Assembly (NCBI RefSeq): GCF_000003605.2
Contig: NW_003124894.1
Coordinates: 607,677 to 651,751, forward strand
Origin: Saccoglossus kowalevskii
Taxonomy: Eukaryota; Hemichordata; Enteropneusta; Harrimaniidae
DNA: 44,075 nucleotides
Direction: 5' to 3'
Shown: positions 24,301 to 36,300 of the stretch, in pieces
Layout of the letters: the number at the start of each line of letters is the position of its first letter
Numbering within the stretch: the stretch's first letter is position 1
The notes under the pieces: model-generated
What the model saw: the letters and a program-made list of their open reading frames with translations, nothing else
Database searches by the model: none
Told to the model about the DNA's origin: nothing
Made by a program: the position numbers and the translations under genes

Positions 24301-27300
24301 AATTTAACTCAAGCCTTTCCCTGTGTCAATGTGTATGTTTCAGCATAATTTAAAAATACCTTATATTGTTAGACAACATCAGTTATTTTTTTTTTATTTA
24401 TTTATTTATTTATTCAGGTATGTTCTGGAACACTTATCACGTATAAGTCGTGTAATTAAGCAACCAGGTGGCAATGCCTTGTTAGTGGGTGTTGGTGGCA
24501 GTGGACGTCAGTCACTGACAAGATTGGCTACTGCTATGGCTGAGTACAATATCTTTCAACCTGAGATTTCCAAAACCTATGGAAAGTTTGAGTGGAGAGA
24601 AGACATCAAAGTAAGTTATTTGAATAAGATTTCATCCTCTATTACTTACCAGTATTTTTTAGCTTACTAGTTTTATGTATTTAACATTTCCATATTTGTT
24701 TTATTAACCAGAATGTGCTGAAACAGGCTGGTGCACTTGGAAAGCCAACTGTCTTCCTACTCTCTGATACTCAAATCAAAGAAGAATCTTTCTTGGAAGA
24801 CATCGACAACTTGCTGAACACTGGAGAGGTTCCTAACCTGTATGCTGTTGATGAGAAGCAGGAGATCATGGAAGCTGTCCGTCCAATAGCTCAAGCTGGT
24901 GATAAAAATGCCGATTTCAGTCCATTGGCGCTGTTTGCTTTCTTTGTGAACCGATGTAAAGAATTGTTGCATATAGTGATTGCATTTTCACCAATTGGCG
25001 ATGCTTTCCGTAACAGACTGCGACAGTATCCGTCACTGATTAACTGTTGTACAATTGATTGGTTCCAGGTGAGTCCATGTTGTACTGTGATTGTTCATAT
25101 AGCGTCCATCCATAACTTTCAAAATATACTGTGTATAACTTATTCAAACATGTGTTTGAATAATTATGTTGAATCATCATTTCTCATTTCATGTTCGCTT
25201 TTATTATCCTGTAGGCCTGGCCAGAGGATGCTCTCACCAGAGTGGCTAATAAGTTCTTGGAAACTGTTGAAATGGAAGATAATGAAAGACATGAAGTTGT
25301 GCAGATTTGTAAACATTTCCACACCAGTGCTAGAGATCTCTCTGAAAAGTACGTCAAGAACACTTTTAATAGTATAATATGGTGATCAAAGTAAAGCATT
25401 TATATGATTATTATATAGACTGTACCCTTGCTCTGTGCACTGCGATTCCTGAGCATTACCCATAACAGTAACATGATAATAAAAATCCATTTTATTTGTT
25501 TTCATGAAGGTTTTTCAATGAACTAGGAAGACACAACTATGTGACTCCAACCAGCTATCTGGAACTGATTGCTTCATTCAAGACATTGTTAGGTAGAAAA
25601 CGAGACGAAACCATGAGAGCTAAGCGCCGATATGAAGTTGGTTTAGAGAAACTTGCTTTTGCAGAATCTCAGGTGGCCACCATGCAGAAAGAGCTGGTGG
25701 AACTCCAACCGCAGCTCGTGGAGGCATCTGCTGAGAATGAAAAGATGATGAAGGTTGGTGTGGTAGTTTGAATGTGGAAGTTAAATTGGATATTCATGAG
25801 TTTAGTGATGTTTCATGTTTCAAGCTCATTTTAAAAACTGACATTATTAATTGCTATTATTATATATATAATTAATTAATGTGTGGATCGATGAGCCTAG
25901 AAATGCCTCCATTACTTATGAGGCATTAAGTAAGCAACTTGCATTGCAAAATACTTTCATGCTTCTCATCTTCTCATCTCACTACAGATTATTGATAAAG
26001 AAACTATAGAGGTTGAAGCCACCTCTCAACAAGTGGCCAGTGATGAAGCTGTGGCCAATGAACAAGCTGCTGAAGCCCAGGCCTTGAAGGATGAATGTGA
26101 GAGCGAGTTAGCTGAAGCCATTCCTGCTTTGGAAGCTGCACTTGCTGCTCTAGATACACTGAAGGTAGCTGTGAACAAAATTGCTAATCTTTTCCCATGA
26201 CAATCACTCTATCAAGTTTTGTCTTGTTTGCCTTTTCAGTAGGTTTAAACATGTGTTGTTTTTTTATCTCAGCCTGCTGATATTACTATCGTGAAATCTA
26301 TGAAGAATCCACCTAATGGTGTGAAGATTGTGATGGCAGCTATATGTGTGCTTTTGGATATCAAGCCGGATAAGATCAATGATCCTGCTGGTACTGGTGG
26401 TAAAATATTGGACTACTGGGGGCCGTCAAAGAAGTTGCTTGGTGATATGAACTTCCTAAGTAACTTGAGAGTGTATGACAAAGACAACATCTCTGTAAGT
26501 ATGCCTTGATGTGCAACTAATTAGTTGACTGGTTAATGAAAGTTGTCTAATGGCTAATCAAAGATGGCCAAGGCAAGGGAAAGCATTATTTACTATAAAT
26601 CTAATTTCAAACACCACATTCAATGCACTGTGTGAGATTTCATATGCATCCCATGCAATGTGTAGTGTAGGTGAAACTCACGACAAAATCTCCTATTCAT
26701 AAAGAATACCGGTTCATCAAAATAATTGTATCTGAATCATAAAATGTTGTACTAAACATCTCCTAATTGTACTTTCAACATAGGTCCATATTATGAAAAA
26801 GATTCGTACTGAGTACATCACGAATCCTGATTTTGACCCGGCTAAAGCCGCCAAAGCCTCATCGGCTGCTGAAGGCCTGTGCAAATGGGCATTGGCAATG
26901 GAAGTGTATGATAGGGTGGCTAAGGTTGTAGCTCCCAAAAAGGCAAGGTTGAAAGATGCTGAAGAACAGCTAGCCAAGACCATGGCTATATTGAACCAGA
27001 AGCGAGCAGAGTTAAAAGAAGTGCAGGACAGGCTAGCATCATTGAAGAAGAGTTTTGCTGAAATGACTGAAAAGAAGGAGAAACTTGAATTCCAAGTGGA
27101 CTTGTGCGGTAAGAAATTAGTGCGTGCAGAGAAGCTAATTGGTGGACTTGGTGGTGAGAAAAGCAGGTAAGTGTTAACCAATCAATAGCATTGTTGTCTC
27201 TTTTTGTTTGCTGAGCTTGTTTTTGTATAAATGTTGACATGTACAGTATAGTCACATTATACACTGTTTCTAAGCAAGTGTTGGTAGAAGTTATAATGTC

Positions 27301-30300
27301 AGTTTTAAAATTGATTTCATTGCCTGTTTGCAGATGGATCCAAGCCGCAGCTGATTTGCAGCATACCTATGACAATCTGATGGGTGATGTGTTGATATCT
27401 TCCGGTGTTATTGCGTATCTTGGAGCATTCACATCCGGTTACAGATCTATATGCACTTCAGAATGGAGTGGCACTTGTAAGGTATGTTTACAGTATGCAT
27501 ACTACCAGGTGCTATGAACAGATACCTAATTTAAATTTTAACTTTGCACTGTTGCCCTAGCCCTTCTGTTGAACCTCTGTGTGATATCTAGTGAAAAATA
27601 CTCATCAATTTATAACAAAAAATTTGTTTTTCAACAGGCTAAAGACATCCCATCATCCGCTGAATTTTCATTGAGCAAAGTCCTGGGTGACCCAGTCAAA
27701 ATTCGGGCATGGAATATCGCTGGTTTACCCACTGACAATTTCTCCATTGATAATGGCGTTATAGTTGCTAACTCCAGAAGATGGTAAGTTTCAACAATTG
27801 AACATCTTTTCTTTCAACTTTACATCATTTTTAACAAATCAAATAAAAAAACTTTTTGTGTTCTTCCACACATATACAAAAATGTAAATCCAACACTTCA
27901 GAGGTCTTTGGTTTATAATGTTCAGTTTGCAAAGGGTTTAATAATGTCTGCTCATTTTGGATGTAAAATTGAAACAAATCAATGGGTAAAACAGCTTGAT
28001 GCATAGCAATTTTATATTAACAACATTGTTGAATATTACCACGGTACTTGAAATATATTTATACTGTAGTTGTTTTGCGTAAGTAATTGAACACAATATT
28101 TAAAAATTACTGTATATGAACCAGTGTATACGAAATGTAACAAGTGTATATACCGGTAGTAAAGTGTTCAAATAGGTTTACTGTTTACTCGCAATATTGT
28201 TTCTACAGTCATTACTGCATTATCAAGTACATTTGTACATTGATGCATCTTTATATTAGTCATTAAAATAGATTTGTCTGTATAATTTTTAATTTCAGGC
28301 CCCTAATGATTGACCCTCAAGGTCAGGCCAACAAGTGGACAAAGAATTCCGAAAAAGACAATTCCTTGTCTGTTATCAAGTTAACTGATTCTGATTATAT
28401 GAGAACTTTGGAGAATTGTATTCAGTTTGGCAACCCACTACTGTTGGAAAACGTTGGTGAAGAGTTGGATCCATCTCTAGAACCATTATTATTGAAACAG
28501 ACATTTAAACAAGGTGAGTAGACTTGTGATTGGTCGATGTACGGGAATAGAATCTTAGGCTAGTTTATGTTCTGTTTCTTTAATTTATTGATGTGCATTG
28601 TAAACTGAACAATTTTCAGGTCAAAGTTTTGATGCTTAACAACTTTCTTTTAACAGGTGGTATGGAATGTATTCGTCTTGGTGAAAATGTTATTGAATAC
28701 TCAAGAGATTTCCGTTTCTACATTACTACAAAGTTGCGTAATCCTCACTACCTACCAGAGCTTGCCACTAAAGTGTCCTTGTTGAACTTCATGATTACAC
28801 CAGAAGGTTTAGAGGATCAATTATTGGGAATAGTGGTAGCTAAAGAAAGGTACTGTTCTTCTTCTTTACATATTACAATTGTGGTTCCTGTTCAATAGGT
28901 TGCATTTCTTAGTTAAATATATTTAACTATATGTTATATTTATCAGTTCGCTTATTCAATACGCCATTTGCAGCTTTCTGTTGTGTTTGATGAAATATCA
29001 GTAACTTATAAGCTATCTCAGAAGTTGGTTTATGTTCGCCAGCTTCTACATTCTCACTGAATCAGTAAATATTTTTCTGTAGTTCAAATCTGCCAAGATG
29101 TGGTGTCGTTGATAGATATTTACTGTTTTTATGATTTTGACATTACCACATATGAAATAAAAATAAACAAAATAGCAGATATGATGAAGTACTTAAACAA
29201 AAATTTCATGCGATACTGAAACTTGAAAATTGTCTATAGAGCACAAAAGTGCTTTACACTGTATACCACTTCATAATTCTATTCTGACAGAGCATATATT
29301 ACTGTCTGAAAGTCAAAGTCTCAATTAAAATATGAGTGCCTTGTGCCAAACTTATTTCAATTAATTCATGTACTCTTTTCCTCCTAGACCCGAACTTGAA
29401 GAGGAAAGAAATGCATTAATTGTACAGAGTGCCACCAACAAGAAACAACTGAAAGAAATTGAAGATAAAATCTTGGAAACCCTCTCGTCCTCCGAGGGGA
29501 ATATCCTAGAAGATGAATCTGCTATTCAGATCTTAGATTCGTCTAAAGTATTATCTGACGAGATATCCAAGAAACAGAGAATTGCAGATGAGACTGAGAA
29601 GAAACTGGAAGAGTCTCGTGCCGGATACCGTCCCATTGCTAAGCATTCCAGTGTATTGTTCTTCTGTTTGACGGACTTGCCAAATATTGATCCTATGTAC
29701 CAGTATTCCTTGACATGGTTTATTAATCTGTTTGTCAGCTCAATCCATGACAGGTATATCCTGATTTTAAAACTTTTTACTTTAATAGCTTGTTTTAATA
29801 CTTATGTCCATACACTCTGTGTGTTGAATCCGTCTTGAATTGTGTTAACTCATTTCTACAGCTCTCTTGTGATATGTTTATTATTTATTATTATATTATT
29901 TGTTTATTTCCAGCAACAAGTCCAAGATTCTGGAAAGGCGGTTGAGATACCTGTCAGATCATTTCTCGTACAACTTGTACTGTAATGTCTGTCGATCGTT
30001 GTTTGAGAAAGATAAACTGCTGTTCTCTTTTCTGTTGTGTGCTAACATTTTGATGTAAGTATATCACATGGGCAGTATGGTATTTATTACAGCGAATGTA
30101 TAAGGAGAAGAGGAGATCAAATTATATGGATTAGTGATCTCATAATGGTTTCTAGTGGGAAAAGAATTGGGAGGGAGATAGATCTTACAAAGTGAGAGGT
30201 TTAAAATGAAGCACTTTTAAAAATGTCACTGCATTAGATGGAGGAGAGTTGATGCAAGAAGTAAAACCTTTTAACACAAATATTACTTTTTCAGATATTG

Positions 30301-33300
30301 TTAACTGTTTCATGGTTACCAGTCAGCAGTAATTAGATATTGTGACTTTCCAACTATTAATCGTAACTATCGCAGACTATGCATCTTTCATTGCATCATA
30401 GCATGAATGCTAGTTTCCAATTCATTAATTTCATCTTAGTAACAAATACTTGATAACATTTCATTTCCTGTTATACTACTTCCTTCATGACTTCTACTCC
30501 CTACTACACACAGGTTCTCTCAAGAGGCTGATCCTCAGTAAGTGCACCTACGACCCCCACCTCAAATACATGCATTTGGCATGTTTTAGTTTATTTGCCT
30601 GCCTGGTTATTTCTAACACCTTTTTTACATTGTTTTCTTTCATTTTTTAACACTAACTTTTATATGTAATCAAACTTCACCGTGATTGAACCAAGTTTGC
30701 GATAATTCAGCGTGTACATCTGATTACACCATGCGACTATGTTTTGGTTTGAAAATTGCACTCCACGCTGTATGTAAGATATGATGACACCAAGGTGCCA
30801 CTAATCTTGGCAGGTCCTGTGTATTCTGTAACACTATTTCAAATTCACCTTTTGACTGTGAATGCATTCTTTATAAGCTATCTGACTTGCATGCGCTCGT
30901 CTTATCTGTTACTGTAAACGACACCTTGTTTCTTCACAGCTATACTGCTATTACATGTTTTATTATTATTGCGTCGTTATCGCATTATAATGTTATCATA
31001 GTTTTGTATTTATATATTGTGTATTTATGTGTTTTGAATGTTTTTTAATTTAAATCGTTTTATTTTCGCTGCTAAAAATTTTCGCAATATGGTAATTTGA
31101 GGACATTTGCGAGGGACAAAATGTCATGATAGTTGATGTGACTTTCCGTTGGCCCATAAAATTTCATGTTTTTCCCAAACCCTGGAAAACTTGCCTCTTG
31201 CAAAAATAAAGCGTTTTTTGCTGTGAATTTATGTTGTTGGTTTACTAATGATCAATACTTTTTTGAAGTCTTCTTATTCTTACCAATAATTTTACTGCAA
31301 ATTTGCTCATTAGTGCTAAGAAAGAAATGGACCAGGTAGAGTTTATGTTCTTTCTGACTGGTGGAGTTGGCTTAGAGAACAAGTTAGAAAACCCAGATAG
31401 TGGATGGGTCTCAGATAAAAGTTGGGATGAGATCTGTCGTATGACTGATATTAAAGCTTACAAAGGATTCAGGTTTGTTCTCATTTCATCAAGCGTTTAA
31501 ACTTTTAAGTAAAAGTATCTGTTTGCAGACAGACATGAGGTATGAGGTATCAATGTATAAAACAGCTTGATGTAAAGCAATTTATTATTTGTAATAATGT
31601 TATAGTTGAAATATATTTACACTAGAAATTTTGTATAAGTAATCAAAACATGATATTTACATTATTTTATTACATGACATTTCTGTCCTAACTATACATA
31701 TAGTCAATGGCTTGTTATTACCATGATTACGTTTGTGCTAGAACTGTAATTATCATCGTTATGTGTTTGATATGGATATAAATAATATTTCTCTTTTAAT
31801 TGCAGAGACCATTTCCAGGACAATTTGGATGAGTGGCATACCTACTTTAGCAGTACAGAGCCTCACAAAGAAATGCTGCCTGCACCATGGAATGATAAGT
31901 TGTTAGACTTTGAGAAAATGATTGTCTTGCGTTGTATTAGACCAGATAAGGTGAGGTTTCAGAAATATCATCGTAATAACTGATCTCAGTTATATTTTTT
32001 TGATGATAATAAAGTGGCGAGGTATAGTATGCAGTTCAAATTTGGTATAACTGGCTCAGAAATTTCTGGAGATATTAATGAAAATGTGCCTCATTATTTT
32101 TATACATAAATAAGATTTTTTTGGTATTAATATTTTGTTCTAGGTTGTCCCAGCTGTAACTGACTTTGTCAAAGAAAAGCTTGGACAGAAATTCATCGAG
32201 CCTCCACCGTTTGATTTATCACGATGTTACTACGATTCTAATGCCTGTGCACCATTGATATTCATACTGTCCCCTGGTGCTGACCCCATGGCAAGTTTGA
32301 TGAAGTTTGCCGGCGATCAAGGATTCAGTGGTGACAAATTTAATGCTATTTCCCTAGGACAGGGACAGGTATGAATTTTTTGGTGGATTGTTCTTGTTTA
32401 TTTAATGTAACCTTATGAATAAAATATGGCCCTTGATTTCATGGTATTGTTAGGGAGCATATTTGGATACCCTTCCCTCTCAACTATGGGTTGATGTACA
32501 AAAATATTGAAATCTTTCTTTAGACCCTCAGAATTTTATCAAAAATTCACACCTTGTAAGGCCTACTTGAAGTACAATCACTATATTTACAAATGCATCG
32601 AGTTGGAAATTATGACATGTGTGCGCATTTTGAAACAGTGTTGTTGTACCAAACTAACTATGTTTGTCAGAAAATGTCCACACCATGACCCAAACCAAAG
32701 TCAGTAGGACCCAGGGGGTTATAGAGAACCATGCTAACTGTGTTATACTTGTGTTGCTTTGTGCAGGGACCTATAGCATCCAAGATGATAAATGTAGCCA
32801 GGGAAGATGGCAGTTGGGTTGTGCTGCAGAATTGTCACTTAGCTGTCTCCTGGATGCCAGCCATGGAGAAGATCTGTGAAGACTTGTCACCTGAAAATAC
32901 AAGTGTCGATTTTAGATTGTGGCTAACTAGTTACCCATCTGATAAGGTATGCAAAGAGCTCTTAGGGAAGTTTCAGTGATGTACGTTGCAAATGTGAGCT
33001 CGCTGTCTAGGATGAATAAACTATATGTTCATATAGTTTCACCAATCCTATCCTGGATTCAGGTCATATGGAATTTATATGCAAATTGCCAATAGTATTT
33101 GGGTATTATTTTTTTCCTTATTAAAGTTTTTTTTTCTCTCTCTCTGTAGTTTCCAGTGACTGTCTTACAGAATGGTGTTAAAATGACAAATGAACCGCCA
33201 ACAGGTCTGAGACAAAATCTGCTACAGTCATACTTGAATGATCCAATTAGTGATCCGGAATTCTTTTCTGGTTGTCCGGGTAAAGAGTTGGTGAGTTGAT

Positions 33301-36300
33301 ACAGTTGCAGTGAATACTTAGTTTTACTCTTTCACTCAAAATTCAGAAGAGATTAGACTTTACTATGCTGTTTGTTTTTTTTGAAGCTGCATATATTTGT
33401 GCATATTCCTACTATAGCCAATATATCACAAATACTAAGTAATTTCCATAAATACGTTTGCCTCCTTCTTTAGATTTTTGAGAAGCTGCTGTTGAGTTTA
33501 TGCTTCTTCCATGGTTTGGTACAAGAAAGAAGAAAATTTGGACCTCTAGGTTGGAACATTCCCTATGGTTTTAACGAATCTGATTTGAGAATCAGTGTGC
33601 GACAATTGCAGGTATGTTTCTTTCTCTTCGTTGATTTCTCACAAAACCTTACTCACTCAAATACTTTATACTCAAAGAGAGTATAAAGATGTTCACTATT
33701 AAAGACAAGAATAAGTTCCTAAATTGATGTACTTGGACTACGTGTCTCCATACAACTTCTCTACCAAGTAAAATTAAAAAAAATTTTTTTTTGTGCCAAT
33801 TAGATATTCATTAATGACTATGACGAAGTGCCGTACGACGCCATATCTTACCTGACTGGCGAATGTAATTACGGTGGCCGTGTGACTGATGACAGAGATC
33901 GCCGAACATTACTAACCATATTAGATGATTTCTACACACCAGCAGTTGTTAATCAGCCGAAATATAAATTCTCACCAAGTGGTGTTTATTACTCACCACC
34001 CAAAGGCTCATACGAAGACTATGTTGAGTTTATCAAGGTAGGAATATTATTTGTACTGTTCTTAATTTATCTGTCACTTAGAACAATGTGAGAATGATCA
34101 CTAATGGCTTATTTTTAATACTGTTGGCCCACTTGGATTCTCTTTCAGTATTCTTCTGTCATGTCTGATATATTTTAGATTAGTAGTGGTTATCGTTATT
34201 TAATCATCATACCAATTTTTTGGCATTTGTTTAAATCCTGATTCACATTTTTCATTCAACAGGCCTTACCATTGATGCAGAAGCCTGAAGTATTTGGCAT
34301 GCACGACAATGTCGATATCAGTCGAGAACTGCAAGAAACACGTGAATTATTCAATAATGTGCTACTAACTCAGGGAGGCCGTGGTGGGGGAGCCTCCGGT
34401 AAAACAGATGATACCTTATTTGAGATTTCACATGATATTTTATCCAAGGTAAACATTTGGTTTCTTTTGTCACTGTATTTAACTATTTAATAGAGCTTGG
34501 TCATTAAATATTGTGTTTATCATTAATTGAACTAAAATACCATTATGGTACAACCTACATTTTACATATGTAAAACATATTTTTTATTGCAGCTACCCAA
34601 AAATTTTGACCTGGAAGCTTCATCTGCTAAATACCCAGTAGAATACTCTGAAAGTATGAACACAGTGTTAGTACAAGAAATGGAACGATTTAATAAGTAA
34701 GTATTATATGATGGTAAAAAGCTATTAAATAAAAGCTATTACCTATTTAGGCGACTCATATGGCTGTTTAAAATGTGCCTTCTTGTCAACAAGAATTAAG
34801 ATTAAATCTTGCCCATCTTGTAAACAGTCAAAGCCATATTTTAAAAATATTTGGCAGAAATATAAAGTACTGTGAAATGACTAATTTTCACTGGGTTTAA
34901 ATTTCGCTGATTTAGCATTTGGCATATTCAATGGGTTTTAAATTCACAGTATTATTTTTTAGATAATGCGTTCTATGCTTAATTTCATATATTCAATGGG
35001 TTTTAATTTAGCGCATTTTCCAGTCAGCGAAATAAGCAAAATTAAAACCCAGTGAATAATTAATCCCTTTACAGTATTCCATTCCTTCTGATTATTGAAA
35101 ATGGTATATGAATAAATTAGTGTGGTTGTGTACAATCTGCATAAAAACAAAGAGACAAGTGATAACAATTGAATGACAATTATCATAGCCAACACACTTG
35201 GGTCATATACTTATCTTAATGTATTCTATGTGCTTTTCTTGCAGTTTATTATCCACGATTCGTACCAGTCTAGTTAATTTACAAAAAGCTATCAAAGGTT
35301 TGGTAGTTATGTCGCAGGAATTGGAGGCTGTAGCCAGCAGTCTCCTCATAGGCAAGGTATGTAATTTGTTTCGGCTTGTGAAACAAGCAGTGAAAAATAG
35401 ATGCAAAAAAAAAAAAGGGTGTGAACATCCACAGCATGTACAAAAAAAAGGGGCTTACAGGAATTGTTTTTTTCATAGGTGCCTGAATTATGGGCTAAAA
35501 GGTCATATCCAAGTTTGAAACCACTAGGCAGCTACGTCAATGATTTCCTGCAAAGGTTGAAGTTTTTACAGACCTGGTATGATGAGGGCAAACCTAATGT
35601 CTTCTGGATATCCGGCTTCTATTTCACCCAAGCTTTCCTCACTGGTGGTATGCAAAATTTTGCCAGAAAGTATACTATACCTATTGATAAGTTGGGATAT
35701 GAATTTGAGGTGAGTCTTTCTTTGCAAAAAACCCAGTGGTTTGTTTAGTGATCATGTACTATTTTAATATGATATATAAAGGATATATCATAAGCTTATC
35801 CTTCTGCTTTGTGGTATGATCATTTTAATAGTTAAAAACTTGGACACCTTAAAAGGAACATGTACCACAGACTCAAATATGGAACCCACTCGCCAAGATT
35901 TATTTATTAATGCAGGTGCTTGCATTTAAATGAGTCTGGTTGATGCCAGGATATTGTTTTAAATCTTCATGCCTTTATTATAGAAAGCTTGATATCCAGG
36001 CCCAATTTAGTGTATCAAATTTGTTGTTTTGTGCATTGCATTTGACATGAAAATATTGCCATACTAATGAATAGTGAACATGTCCATATTTTCAATAGGT
36101 TCTTCCACAAGAAACAAGTGACACAGCACCAGAAGATGGTGTCTATGTATTTGGCATGTTCTTAGATGGTGCTAGATGGGACAAAAAGAAGTAAGTGCAT
36201 TTCTCTTTTTTGTTGAAATACTTATTTCAAATCTTGAGTTGATCTTTTTGAATAGAACATTATTCAATCTATAAGACGACATCAATAATTGGGACTTTTC

